The notes beneath the pieces were generated by a model that did no database searches, had not been told where the DNA came from, and saw nothing but the letters and a program-made list of their open reading frames with translations. 64,000 nt of DNA from Acanthochlamys bracteata (Eukaryota; Streptophyta; Magnoliopsida; Pandanales; Velloziaceae). The first letter of the stretch is position 1. The number at the start of each line of letters is the position of its first letter. A program made the position numbers and the translations under genes. This document shows positions 1 through 12,049 of this stretch, one piece after another. Location of the stretch: contig CM034141.1 in assembly GCA_019914995.1 (NCBI GenBank), forward strand, positions 1,116,001-1,180,000, read 5' to 3'.

Positions 1-663
1 TTCAATTTAAATTTACTATAAATATAAAATTAATATATAATTTTATTTTTATTAAATATTTTTTATTTTTAAAAACTCACTTTATTCATTTTTAAATCTA
101 GATAAGCATGCCTTTATTTAATTTTCTTTCTCTAGTGTTACGATCATGCGCAAGCCTTACATCCACAATCCAAATATGATTCAGTTGCGAATTCAGATGA
201 TTGACTTGCACGGTGATCGATGCTTGCGCATGGTGCGCACAGTTGCAAGATCGTTAGTATTCTTTTTGGGCCGGGCTAACCAGTGCAAAACCATATTAAG
301 GGCCTCAAACGAAATGGGCTATTGGCTACAAGCCCAAGCTACAGGGCTCAGCGAGTAATTGGCTTGTTGGATATTGCATTAAAACATAAATTAAAGACTA
401 ATTAATTCATGTGGGATTCAAAACTAAAGAATAATATAATTTATTTTCAGTGTAACTTTTTCTTGATACCTTCCAAAGAAATTAGATTCGTTAGGTATTG
501 CATTATTTAGATTTCAAACTCATCAAAAAAGTCTCACTTTTGAACATTAAACTGTATCTAGAAGGTTGCCATCAGAGAATATAATATATTCATACTATTG
601 ATCACGATTAGAGTTGCTGAAAAAATATATAAAAACTTTTTATATATTTTTTAAAAAAAAAAT

Positions 664-711
<48 letters not shown>
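664..711. repeat. (TA)n microsatellite
   Basis: An almost pure run of about 24 TA units, flanked by A- and T-rich DNA. Likely polymorphic in length. Confidence 0.95.
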
Positions 712-714
<3 letters not shown>

Positions 715-783
715 ATAAATAGCGAAAAATGGGGACGATTTTAAAGCAATCTCAAACGAAGCCTATATGTTTGACTTTTTCGC

Positions 784-1010
784 TTAGGCATTATTTGACA
801 TAATGTTTATAACATTTAAAAATTCTTTTACGTTTTATTATTTTAAAAAAAATATTTAGAGTAATACATAAAATTTATTAAACTTTAAAAAACATGAAAA
901 TTTTTATATTAAAACTATTATTTATTATTATTATTATTATTATTGAAATGATAAAAAATAAAAATATTTTTTATTTTAAAAAGTTTTATTTTGTAAGTAA
1001 TTTTGAATAT
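784..1010. mobile_element. MITE copy, long Tourist-like family (degenerate)
   Basis: This stretch resembles the reverse-orientation consensus of the 235-270 bp family described at 39666-39916: an outer TTTGACATAATG, a central A/T-rich body with a TATTTTTTATTTTAAAA block, and an outer GTAATTTTGAATA. The body also contains an (ATT)n run. The ends are decayed and no target-site duplication is clear. Confidence 0.45.
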
Positions 1011-1722
1011 CTAGTTAACTTTTTTTAGCCGTAATTTGAGCTTGTTTTAATTACCTGAGCTTCGCTTTTTTTATTCGAAATTTAAGTTCGATCACTTTAT
1101 ATATTTTAATTATCACATCAAAATTTACTTCTATCAAAATTTAGTTTTAAACTTCAATTCATTTATTTCAAATATTACTTTAAATCTATTTTTATTAAAC
1201 TCTAATTTTCATCAAGTTTTATTTTTATAAAATTTAATTTTATAAAATTTAATTATGTGTATTTAAAACACGCTGTAAATTGGAATCCAAAAATGTCTTA
1301 TATATTGTATGAACTTACTGAAATGTTAAACATTGTGGAAATCGGCAGCGAGGAAGACGTTGCCAAGGAAGGAGCGGCTCTGAAAAAAAAAAGAATGAGA
1401 ATAAAAAAGAAATATAAACAATATTTTTAATGTTAGTAAAGGAATCAGGCAATCAAGATTACTGTAAATTAGATTATATGTTTCTTCATAATAATTCAGA
1501 TATTCATTATTTAAAATAATCCTATTCTCTCATAAAATCAAATTATCATAATTTTGACGAACAAAAAATAAAAATACAATTTTTTTCATATAACAAATTT
1601 TAAAACTTGTGTCAGAATAATTCGAACTAAACCATTTCTCCAATCCTTAAATAAAGAAAAACCAAAAATATTTCCTTTTCTATTAGTAGTGTGAAAAAAC
1701 TGAGACCCATACCTTACTATTA

Positions 1723-1946
1723 GGATGTGTTTACTTCTAAACTAAGTTCACTTTATTTAAAGTTAGTTTAATACATTAAATAAAAAATTTAAAATATTTA
1801 ATAAAAGATAAGTTTTTATATTAGTTTTGTATTAAAAATAAATTTTAAAATTAATTACAAAATTTTAATAATAATTTTTTATTTTAATTTTATATATATA
1901 AATGAATTTTAAAAAAATAAAGTTTGAATTATAGGTAAACACACCC
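1723..1946. mobile_element. Tourist-like MITE, GTGTTTAC family, intact ends
   Basis: 224 bp element. The left end reads GGATGTGTTTAC and the reverse complement of the right end reads GGGTGTGTTTAC, a 12-bp terminal inverted repeat with one mismatch. It is flanked on both sides by the trinucleotide TTA (1720-1722 and 1947-1949). A 3-bp TTA duplication with a TIR starting GG is the hallmark of PIF/Harbinger-derived Tourist MITEs. The interior is A/T-rich with no coding capacity. Other copies are at 8471, 41300 and 49162. Confidence 0.8.
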
Positions 1947-2375
1947 TTAGATTCTAGTATTGATTTATATGATAGAGCCAAACTCTTCCCTAGCCAAATA
2001 GTTCGAAAATAAACTCCAACTCCTCACATCTAAAGTGTGGACTGAACTATTCTCACTGTATCAGGTGCATCTAAACAAGACAAAAATTCTTCACCACCAT
2101 TTTGAGGGTAATCATGAAAGAGATATAAGCCCTACTCGTCACAGGTAAATCATAGAATTTACTCTTGTACATAAACAAATCCTCACATACATAATACTAA
2201 GAAAGCTAATTCTACAAAGTAAAAAATGACTTGCATAAATGGATCTCACTTCCACATAAAAGTTTCCAATTTCGGAAACAATTTTCCGTCCATCGTTCCT
2301 TTATCATGATGACATTCTCCATGTCTTGAAACAGAACCGGTGCTCCAAACTTTCACCATTCGTGTAAAATTCTAT

Positions 2376-5300
2376 TTACAATTCATCATCTGGCATCAAG
2401 ACGGTAAGGAGAGAGTACTTGACCCTGAGTGAGATTTTACCCCTCTCAACGTTCAATTTAGCTCCTGAAACCACCCAATAGCCTGGAGGGTCTTGCGGGC
2501 CCCTCACCATCTCAGTTGTATCGATAAATTTCAGTAACTTTGGTGTCTGTACAGGCACTGGTGGTCCACCTGGATACACGGCAGAGTTTATATTAACTTC
2601 TGCAGGCTTAGGGGGTGGCCTCTGAAACGCTGCAGTGAAATGCGTACTAATAAGTGTGGAAATGAGACCGGATTTTTGTCCTAGACCTGGTGACCCTTCC
2701 CACTCTGGGTTTCTGACAGAAACAGCATTGGATACAGTTGAAAAACGGAGGCAAAGAAAGAGGATTTTCTTGAGGCCATAATGACCTACATATAGCTGAG
2801 CCCCAGTTACGATGGAAAGATCTGAATCTGCTTCAACAGGAGCTGTGCAGACATGGGAGAAGTGTCTCCACTGGACTGGTTCATAGAACTTGCGATCATA
2901 CTGTTCCCTGGTAAAGGCATTGCTATGTTCATCCTGTAGCTGTAATATTCTGGGGAGAGAGGACAGGTGTTGGAGGTGGATTGCCAGTCTGTTACTCCTC
3001 TTCCCTTCAAGGTACAACCGGAGGCCAGTAACTGGCCTTCTACCAACATCAACCTGAAAAGGAGTTGCATCTCACTATTCTCAAGCTTGCATCTCATATT
3101 TATTACTGAGCACAATCGTAGATCACAAATTTGGCCTTCTATTAGCAATACATTTCTCTTAAATGTAAGATAGGTTATAAATGTATATAGACCAAATTGC
3201 AGGTAACAAGGACTAATCTCGTGAAAGTAAAATGACAGAAAACGTTACCATGTTGGTGTTCACATATAGCTTAGGACCCATAAAAGAGAACTGCAGAGAT
3301 GCACTGCTCTGCTGCCGTCTCTGAGGGCCAAGGGGAAGATCTCCGAAAACAGGAGCCCATTGTCTAGGTAGCTGGAATTCCAAAAATTGGTGAAGTTCTT
3401 CAATATGTGGTTTGTCTGGAAAGTGATACTTGGAGGCTTAACAATCTCATAAAGGCAGTAAACCAGGAGGTATTAAATGGAAATATCTCTATGTACTTCA
3501 TTTATGTTGAAGTAAATATCTAGAAAGATGCAAAGTAGTGTTTTCTATGTGCACATGCTTGTCTCTATTCGCTCTATTTTTTCTTTGACCTCATGTGAAA
3601 TATGTTTTCTGTGAATGCAGCAGCTAAAATAAATTTTAATATAAAACTGTTATGATTAAGTCAGTGTATTTACTCACATCGTTGATACAGATTGATTGCA
3701 TGGCTCAAAAATCCACTACCAGGCACCCCATTAAGAAGAGAAGTAATTGGCACGAAGGTCATAGAGATGACATCTGGTTCATTCTGAACAGTGTTCAACC
3801 ATTCATGATGCGGCAAATCCCTATTGTCACCTCCACCTCTCCTCTTACACATTATAGTAATTTCCTGTTACAAAAAATACGAAACAGAAATGTTAATGGG
3901 TACATTTAACTCGCTTTTAACAGCATAAAGTAAAGAATCTTTCGATATGATAGAATGACAATGTCTCATGATACAAAAGTACCTCTTTTGCTGAATAGGA
4001 GCTTGAGGGGGTGGAGTCCGCAAATCTCAGCCTTTGTTCTCTAGAATTGAACTATAAATAAATTCACCAAAAAATAAACACATACATGAGCTCCCTTGAC
4101 CAGCAATACATACAAATGCATATACCAGATGATACATCTATCACTTCAAGTTTCATTCTAATGAAATCGGAAGAATAAAAAGATCTCATCTTTGTTGTTA
4201 GGAAGTGTTCTATACTAATTGAGATCATAGATGGTTATTGCCCTAAAGTCCAAACTGACTTCGATGCAAGGGAAGCATCAGGAGTAACAGATGTCAAAGC
4301 AGGTATGGTGGTAGTTCAGACAATTAATGACCTTATTTTTGTATGTTTAGTAAAGAAGAATTGGATATATAGTAATAAATTGGATGAAGCAAGCTTGTTG
4401 GACAACAAAATTCCTAAAAAGTTTGACGTCAACATATGCGTGAAATTTCACTCTTGGAAAGTATTAAAATATGCAGTATTTCGTAGGAATCCAGTATCCG
4501 ATAGTGCTTAACAAGAGAGCCCGGTACACTTCGGAGAGACATTCATCAGAACCAGAGAAAATGACCAAAGAACCAGAGAAAATTACCTTATCTCTTCCAT
4601 ATACATTCTCAGAATTCATTGTGTAGTGTCCATTGACATCTAAAAATCTTCTATCAGCCATCTCTTTTAGCCTTTTTTGAACTTCAACAGGTTGAAGTTT
4701 TGACGTATGCTGTTGTTTGAGATATATTACATCCTTTCCCCCCATCTTTACACCAATGACAACATGAGTTCCAAACATTTCAATAAACCTGTGCAGTCAT
4801 AGAAGTAACAGGATACCAATCAAATCTGAGTTAAATTAACATAATCTAACAAACTTCAATTTTCAGTTTGAAATTGTTCGCTTTCATTTAAGAAAAACAA
4901 TATCCAACTGGATTTCCATCCTTAAAAGAGTCCTCCTCAAGAGTGCATATTCTTCATATTTTGGCTAGCTACTTAGAAATCAATGCTGTATGCAGTAAAA
5001 GAGCATTCCAGCATACATAAGTCGAAAGTAGGAACTATTGAAATAGTTCAAGCAATGGCCATATCAAGTTGACATACTTGTGACTTTGTCGAAGGAAACA
5101 TACACAGTGAAGATCAAAATCAATGTACAGTTACCTGGCTAAGCCAGCTGGATCCCACGAAGATGGCACTGCTTGCTTAACATGATCACGAAGTACAACC
5201 TGAGACTTTGACAACGCAACCGTATATAGAGTAATGAACCAACCATCAAATGCAAGTGATTTGGTATTTGCTGCTTCCTTTTGCCAATTGGGAGAGAAGT

Positions 5301-6736
5301 CGAACATATAATTGAAAAGGCCTGAAGGAACTTTGCCTGATAAAGACAACTCTTGGTTGAATTGTTCCGACATCTATCACCACGAACATAAACAGCAATA
5401 AAGGGTTATATTTCAAAGAAAAGTACAAGCTTTTCGGACTATGTGATGTCAAGACGAATAAAAAACCCTCCAAATAAAGCACCTTACTGCATTTTCCACA
5501 AATAATGATATTCCTCGAAGTAATAAGTGCATTACATTATCTATCTACTCACTATGAGTTCTTATTAATGGCTGGTGTCAAGATATATCAAAACTTTTTA
5601 CCTTTAAATAGAAATCATAGAACATCCTATCCCACAAAAACGTGATTTGCATAGTTATATATGATACTAGCAACTGCCGATGTACACAATATTACAGCTA
5701 TACCGCAAGGATGTAACTTCATTTAGATTGAGTTACAATCAGTGGCAGGAGGTAAATAATGCATACAATTAAAAGATGCAGTGAGAAAAGTGAAATTCTA
5801 AACTAGCATTAGGAATGGCTGCAGGAGGTAAGAGCGTTTGAGCTAAAAGAGACACAATACAATTTCCACGTTAACAAATCCAATTAGAAATATTCTGGTG
5901 AGGGTACAACATGACAAGGTGGTCTATCCTTGTTAACTTTTAGTTTTGAATATTGTTTTCTATATTTGTTTTTAGAGGATTGCTCGGGAACCATTGTACT
6001 GACGAATAGCTTTACATTTGCATTCTCATTGATCTAGTGAGAAAAAACAAAATGAAAATTCTCGCTTACTAATGCATCAGGAGCAGACAAAATCAGATCC
6101 AAGGACACAAAAGTTCACAGCTAATTGCATATTGGTGTACATATCCTTCTTTGAAAGCATGAGAAACTTGTTAATTAACTAAAGAATGACAGCTCATGTT
6201 GCAGCGTCCTGCTATATGCTCCCTACATGTTGAAGTACATTTTTGAAGGATCAAAGAACGATTCCAAGAATCCCTACTTAAGTATAGAAGTACGCAGTAA
6301 ATCTAACACCTCACTCGTAAAGTTAAAGCAGATGTCATTCAATAATCAATTGTTTAACATGCCCCCCTGTAAATTATTAGCATGTGGCAGTAACTAATAC
6401 AACAGCTCTTGAGCAGAGCAAGCAAAACAAATCCGGACAAAACCAAATAATAAAGCTTAGGACTAGGAAAAATACCTGTTGGAAAGAGAGGACGTCAGAC
6501 CTGAACCTCATCCTCTCCCCTTTATCACATTTTATTGCCTTCGGAACATTAGGTAGCATTAACCCATCAGGAAGGACTAGGTCTTGGAGCTGCAGACGGT
6601 CTATCTCGATCAAACAAGGATCTGACGAGTCCCTCTTGCAGTACTTCAGCCGAATATCAGAGGTGATATCATATCCTAGTCCGATTGAGTTGATTGCAAT
6701 CTCAGCAGCTTTCAGCGGTGGTGCTCTGAGCGCCAT
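2376..6736 (-). CDS. MACPF domain-containing protein (CAD1/NSL1 family, At4g24290-like)
   Basis: Seven coding exons on the minus strand, in order 6476-6736, 5135-5373, 4587-4788, 3983-4051, 3678-3864, 3249-3415 and 2376-3053. Every junction is GT-AG and keeps frame, giving 600 aa, the normal length for this family. The N-terminus MALRAPPLKAAEIAINSIG and the segment ending in FRSDVLSFQQ match plant MACPF proteins. The MACPF signature (aromatic-G-T-H, six residues, GG) is seen as FGTHVVIGVKMGG at about residues 172-184. The last exon carries the conserved C-terminal region (SGLISTLISTHFTA, then PPGYWVVSGAKL). Arabidopsis relatives CAD1 and NSL1 restrain salicylate-dependent cell death and immune responses; that role is inferred here from family membership. 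No signal peptide or transmembrane segment is visible. I see no frameshift or stop, so it looks functional. The first intron is 1.1 kb. The 5' UTR probably extends upstream to about 7.6 kb. Confidence 0.95.
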
Positions 6737-7660
6737 TTCTCCAACATATCCCAGTTCTACTACAACTTCCAGTTAAATTTAAAGCCAGAACCTTAATACA
6801 CAAAGGTGAAGAAAACTCAAACAGACGCCGGCCAGAATCTTCAAATCAGAATTTACTCCTGTCAAACTCTATTTAATCTATCTCATAATCACTACAAAGT
6901 CATGAACTAGACCATGATTTCCGCATCGTAATCCGTTGCTGAAATAAATGCAAAAGCAAATTTTTCTCATAACATGACAGCAGACAGAGAGCGGTAAACT
7001 TTCAATAAAGCACAAGCTGTTAAACTCAATCTAATCTCTCTGGTACAATAAACACCCAAAGAAAGCCCTAGAATTCCCCAAAAAAACTCAACTTTCATTC
7101 AAGCTTCCAGCAACATAACCCATGAACCAATTTCACAACAACAAAACAATCAAAAGCTCAGAAACTCCAAATTCAGACAAAATTACCAGTATTTCCTACT
7201 GTCACCCAGAAGCAGCTGCAAGAAAATATCAAAAAAATCTAAATCCGTAAGCAAAATTCAATCTTTCTCTTAAAAGACAAATCTTTATAACAATATTTAC
7301 CTGTTTGAAAGCTCCAGGTTAGGACAAAGACTCTTTGAATAATAGTTAGTAAGTTGAACAGAATTCAAACAAACAAGTCAAACTTCAAAACCAAATCTGC
7401 GACTTTTACTTAAACAGCTCCAGCAACATGACAAGTGAAGAAATTCCAATTGAATTTCAAGAGAACAACAAGAAACCATCAAACTTCTGTCTTGGATTCA
7501 GAAAATTTTAATTGCTTCACCGTTTCTTGGTTCAGATTTCTAAAAAAATTTCATTTTCTTTTCTTCTTTTTTTTCACAAAGAGAAAGAGAAGCGTGTGGG
7601 TTTTGTGTGAAGAAGGGATGTATGAGCAATTGTTAAAACACTGAAGTCCTTAGAAAGTCG
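6737..7660 (-). promoter_or_regulatory. Probable 5' UTR and promoter of the MACPF gene
   Basis: This 900-bp stretch upstream of the MACPF start codon is less AT-rich than the spacer beyond it. On the minus strand it contains several pyrimidine-rich AG sites that could be acceptors of a 5' UTR intron. No coding frame is convincing. The sharp change to MITE-rich DNA near 7.7 kb is my estimate of the gene's outer limit. No TATA box stands out. Confidence 0.4.
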
Positions 7661-7709
7661 GATTTTACAAATAGGAACTCAAATAACTAGATTGGCATAA
7701 CGTTACCAG

Positions 7710-7930
7710 TATCTAAGAAGCTATCCAAATGCTTATAAAATAAATTTTTTTAAACAAAAAATATTTTTCTATTTTAAAAAATAAGTTTTTTATTTCAAAA
7801 AATTAATAAAATAAGCAATAATAAAATCTCACAATAAAATATTTTTTATATAATTTAATTTTAAATAATTTTATATAATAAATAAAAATTTATCAATCAA
7901 TATAATAAAATAAAATGAAATGAAACAGAC
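7710..7930. mobile_element. MITE copy, long Tourist-like family (degenerate)
   Basis: The body matches the family consensus in forward orientation: TAAAATAAATTTTTTT, then AAAATATTTTTCTATTTTAAAA, a poly-A/T AATAATAAAA block and a GAAATGAAAC end near 7925. The terminal repeats are weak and no duplication is clear. Confidence 0.5.
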
Positions 7931-8470
7931 GTTTCGCTCCGTCGCTCTGTCAAAAACAGCTTACTTTTAAAAATATTGTTTTAATTATATATTTTTTAAT
8001 ATATTTTTATAAATATTAAAAATTTATATAAAAACTTTTAAAATATAAAAAAATTTATGCAGTGAAATTTTTTTATTATTTATTTTTTAAGTTAAAAATT
8101 AAAATTTATTTTTTAAAAAAATTATTTTAAAAATATTTTCAAATATTTTCTAGTCATTTGATAGTATGTATTGCGGCTTATCAAAATTTTATTTTTTAAT
8201 AAATTATACTCTTTTAAAAAAATTTCAAAGTTAAAATAAATTATATATAACAAAAATTATATAAAATTTATTATAATATTTATAAGACAATTAAATTTGT
8301 TTCTGCAATACTCTAAAATATTTTTTTAAAAACTCTTATTTTAATCTTATAAATATCGCCTAAAGGCTAAAAGTCTACAAAAGACTACTATGATTCTTTA
8401 ATGAAAAGTATAGGACATTATGAAGCTTGTAGTATATTATAGGACCTATATTGTAATCGCATGATTTTAA

Positions 8471-8713
8471 GAACGTATTTATCAACATTCTAAACTCATT
8501 TTTTTTAAATTCACTTATAATATAAAATACATATAAAAATTAAAATAAAATTATTTTATTAATAATTTTTTTAAAAAATTATTTTTAAAATTTACTATAA
8601 CTATTCTATTAATATATAATTTTATTTTTAAAATTTTTAATTTTAATTTGATTTTTTTAAGTAAGTTTTAAAAAAATTCACTTTATTTATTTTTTTATCA
8701 AGTTAAACACGCC
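8471..8713. mobile_element. Tourist-like MITE, GTGTTTAC family, one end decayed
   Basis: The left end reads GAACGTATTTATC after a TAA trinucleotide. The right end reads GTTAAACACGCC, its approximate inverted copy. The right flank has lost the duplication (GAG instead of TAA). Size and interior match the copies at 1723 and 41300. Confidence 0.6.
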
Positions 8714-8784
8714 GAGCAATTTTGTAAAATTATTAATACATATGTAGATATATTTATTTGCCCAAATAAGCTATTCATAAGCGC

Positions 8785-9022
8785 TGCAGTAAACTTTTCG
8801 ACTATTATGAAATGAAATTTCTTTAAAATAAAAAATATTTTTATTTATTTTAAAAAATAAGTTTTATTTATTTCAAAAAATAATAAAAATAATTAATAAA
8901 AAGATTTTTACTATGCAATTTCTATTTATATTTTAAAAATTTTTAAATAATTTTTTATATAGTTATAAAAAATAAAAAACATAAAAATAATAATTAATTT
9001 TTGAGAAAAGTTTTCCCAACGA
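8785..9022. mobile_element. MITE copy, long Tourist-like family
   Basis: Forward-orientation body: TTTAAAATAAAAAATATTTT, then TTTTATTTATTTCAAAAAAT, a TAATAAAAAGATTTTTACTATG block and a right end near TTTTCCCAACGACTCC. It aligns well with the copies at 28074 and 40543. The ends are approximate. Confidence 0.55.
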
Positions 9023-10625
9023 CTCCTAAGTTACGAATGATAAGATTACGAAGTAAGTCGTGCATAGTCTATTTTTTCATAATGTTTTTGTTACTAAAAT
9101 ATTGAAATTTTTAACTCATATTTTATATTAGTAAATATATTAACTAATTATTATTAGATTTAATATTTTATAGTTATGTTTGAACGAATAGTTTAAATAA
9201 AAACATACATATTAAAAGACATTTATAAAATTTGACACGTATCATAATTTATATTTTAAAAAATATTTTAATAATTTATATTTATTCCGTATCTAAATAA
9301 TTACTATCGAATACCACCTATCAACTTATTACAAATAGACTTATTCATTATGCAAGTTTTCTATTTAAAAAATAAGTTTAAATTTTCTATTTATATATTT
9401 TGTTATGTTAAGAAGCTCTTAAATTTAAGCGAAGCTGTTTGAAATTGTTATATAATATAATTTTTCTAAAATAAAAAATATTTTATTCTATTTATAAAAT
9501 AATTTTTAATAAAAAATAATAAAAATATCACATAAATTTTTTTATATTTTAATAAATTTAAATACAAAATATTATAAAAATTTATTTAAAATGTAAAATA
9601 AAATAGGTGTTTTGAACGTCGTTAAACGCAACGCCAAACGTCTCCGTAAGAGAGGTTCAAAAGTTACTTTTAATTTCATTTTTATAAATACATTTTTTAT
9701 AATATTTATAATATTTAAAATTTTTTAATATTAAAAGTTATATAATAATATATCATTATTATTTTTTAGGTAAAATATTAGAGCTTGTTATCAGAAGGCA
9801 TATAAATTTTGTCCAACTAATATGTAAGACAGTTTACAGAGTTAGATCAAGTTAATAGTCCGAAACTGTGAGGTTTGGTAGAATTGTAATTAACGACAAG
9901 TTGGAGGAAATTAATAACGGAGTTTGGTCAAAGTGGGCGGTTGGAGAAAAGATAGACACTGAAATTGAATTGAATTTGTTATCTGTTTGTTTATACCATC
10001 AATTTAAAATATTAGTTTAATTAATAAAGAACTAAAATATTAATCATTATAAATAAAGAACTAGGAAGCATAGGCTATTACGTGTTTAACAACTTCATAA
10101 ATTGAATTTGTGAATACAAATTAATAAAATATATATTTGGTAAAAAAATTAAAATTAAGTTTAAATGTATAATTTCTATATTTAATTTGTATTAAATTTT
10201 AGGTTAAATTTTATATTTGTATTTAAAAATTGTGAATAATTTATAGTATTGGTAAACATGCTCTGCATGTCAGCTTTTTTTCGTGTTTCGCTCGAACTTA
10301 CGAGTGTCTTTTTTTTGGGCGTGTTTCAAATGTCCGTAACTGAGTTTTATAAAAGTGAAAAATAAAAAATAGAATTTTTTAAAAATAAGTTGGAAATCAA
10401 GTTTAGTTTTTATGTTTTAATTAATTTTTAAAGTGGGTTGGAAGTTAATTTAAAAAGAGAAATATAGTGAAACTTAAGTTCTATTTGTGTAAAATTAGAA
10501 ATTTGAATTCTCAGTTCTATTTGCAATTAAAATATAGAAAATTGGTAGAATTTTAATTCTGACAAGAGAAACTAGAATTCCACCATTTTGAAACACGTCC
10601 TTAATGCTGGGGCTGTGCACTGAGT

Positions 10626-10876
10626 AGCACGTTTGATTTAGATTTTCAAAAGCTGATTTTTTATTTTTCTTCATTTCATTTTTTAATATATATTTTATAA
10701 GTATATTAAAATTTATTTAAAAATTTAAAAGGTGTAAAAAAATTTCACGAAATGAAATCTTTTTATTGTATATTTTTATTATTTTTTTAAAAATAAAAAT
10801 TAAAACTAATTTCTCAAAAAAATTAAAATACTTTTTATTTTAAAAAAATCTATTTTATAAACAATCCCAAACGTTC
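10626..10876. mobile_element. MITE copy, long Tourist-like family (reverse orientation)
   Basis: The left end GCACGTTTGATTTAG and the reverse complement of the right end, GAACGTTTGGGATTG, form an imperfect terminal inverted repeat. The body is typical, including GAAATCTTTTTATTGTATAT. No clear trinucleotide duplication remains. Confidence 0.6.
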
Positions 10877-11139
10877 AGGATGTAATGACCAAAAGTTAAG
10901 TTCCATTTTATTTTATTTTAATTTATATTTTTAAAAAATATTTATAATATTTTTAAAAACTTTATAAATATAAAAAAGTTTGCGTTATAAATGTTATTTA
11001 TTTTATTAATTCTTGAATAAAACATAAAATTAATTTTTAAAAATAATAAAAATAATTTTTGTTCTGAAGTTTTATAAACACGTCTAAATAATTTCTAAAT
11101 TGGGCTGAGCCTAGCCCACACACGGAGGGGCGTTGAGCT

Positions 11140-11345
11140 TATCATTTCATAAAAATAATTTTATTTTTACTTTATATTTTTTAATATATTTTTTATAAAT
11201 TTTAAAAATTTATTTAAAATAAACTATAAAAAAATTTACACAGTGAATTCTTTTTATTTATTTTATCTTTTATATAAAAAATAAAACTTACTTTTAAAAA
11301 AACTACTTTTTATTGTAAATTCATTTCAAAAGTACTCCAAATATT
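11140..11345. mobile_element. MITE copy, long Tourist-like family (reverse orientation)
   Basis: The body matches the reverse-orientation consensus (TATATTTTTTAATATATTTT, then GTGAATTCTTTTTATTTAT). It ends near AAAAGTACTCCAAATATT. The terminal repeats are eroded. Confidence 0.5.
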
Positions 11346-11464
11346 GTAAAATAAAAAATATTAATAATCATATAATTACCTATGATGGATATATTTACAT
11401 TGTATACCTGCTTCAAATTTTAAGTAGGACAAAATGGAAATATTCTTTAGATGCGCAAGTTCCT

Positions 11465-11660
11465 TGGGCATGTTTACCTACAAATAAACTCATTGTTAAA
11501 AATAAAATAAAAAATAAAAAATATTTAGTAAAAAATAGTTTTTATATTCTTTGTATAAAAATAAATTCTAAAATAAATTTTAAAATAATTTTGATAAAAA
11601 TAATTTATTTAATAATATATTCATTATTTATTAATAAATTTTGTATTTAATAATTAAGTT
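11465..11660. mobile_element. Truncated Tourist-like MITE, GTGTTTAC family
   Basis: The left end GGGCATGTTTACC and the following A/T-rich interior match the family, but the expected right end (GTAAACA) is missing. The copy appears to be broken at its right side. Confidence 0.5.
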
Positions 11661-12049
11661 CGAACATTGAGCACTGTAACTATGCAATGTTGTATAAATT
11701 CATATAATTAATTTTTACATATTCAACTTGATCAACCAATTACTTTGGAGATGTTTAAATATTGTAAATTTAGTTGTATCTACGGTGTACACAAGTCTAC
11801 ACTTGTTTTTAAAAATTATATTTTACATTTTAAATAAACTCATTTTTTAAATTTATTTTAATTCATTTTTAAATTCACTTTTTTTACTTCAAAAAAATTT
11901 TTTTTGGCAACTTCTAAATAAAACATGTCTTATGTGAAAAATTTTGGAAAAAATGGATAATAGAATTATATAAGCCATGTATTTGCTATACTTTTGTTAA
12001 GAGACCTTAATTGCAAAAAGTAATAATTGATAAATTTATCCTCCCTCGA

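Larger units (their letters stand above)
1..2375. other. AT-rich spacer left of the MACPF gene
   Basis: No convincing gene. It holds a truncated copy of the GTGTTTAC-type MITE at 1-110, a (TA)n run, a Tourist-like MITE copy near 784-1010 and an intact MITE at 1723-1946, listed separately. Positions 146-358 are less AT-rich and contain GGGCC and GGGCT motifs of the kind seen in plant promoters. They have an open frame of 70 codons without recognisable similarity, so I do not call a gene. The last few hundred bases are probably the 3' UTR and downstream flank of the MACPF gene, which is read toward this region. Confidence 0.5.
7661..12000. other. MITE-rich AT spacer between the MACPF and PB1 genes
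   Basis: More than 4 kb without a gene. Most of it consists of A/T-rich element bodies in both orientations: about 7710-7930, 7955-8160, 8471-8713, 8785-9022, 9410-9640, 10626-10876, 10890-11095, 11140-11345 and 11465-11660. A more complex stretch at 9790-9970 belongs to none of these families and shows no coding frame. The two flanking genes diverge from this spacer. Confidence 0.6.

Noticed and set aside
146..358. 70-codon open frame near the left edge
   Set aside because: No recognisable similarity or splice context. The region has promoter-like GGGCC motifs; too weak to call a gene.
7735..11660. Regularly repeated blocks considered as a possible CRISPR-like or satellite array
   Set aside because: Spacing is irregular, both orientations occur and copies are 200-270 bp with inverted ends; they are dispersed MITEs in a plant genome.
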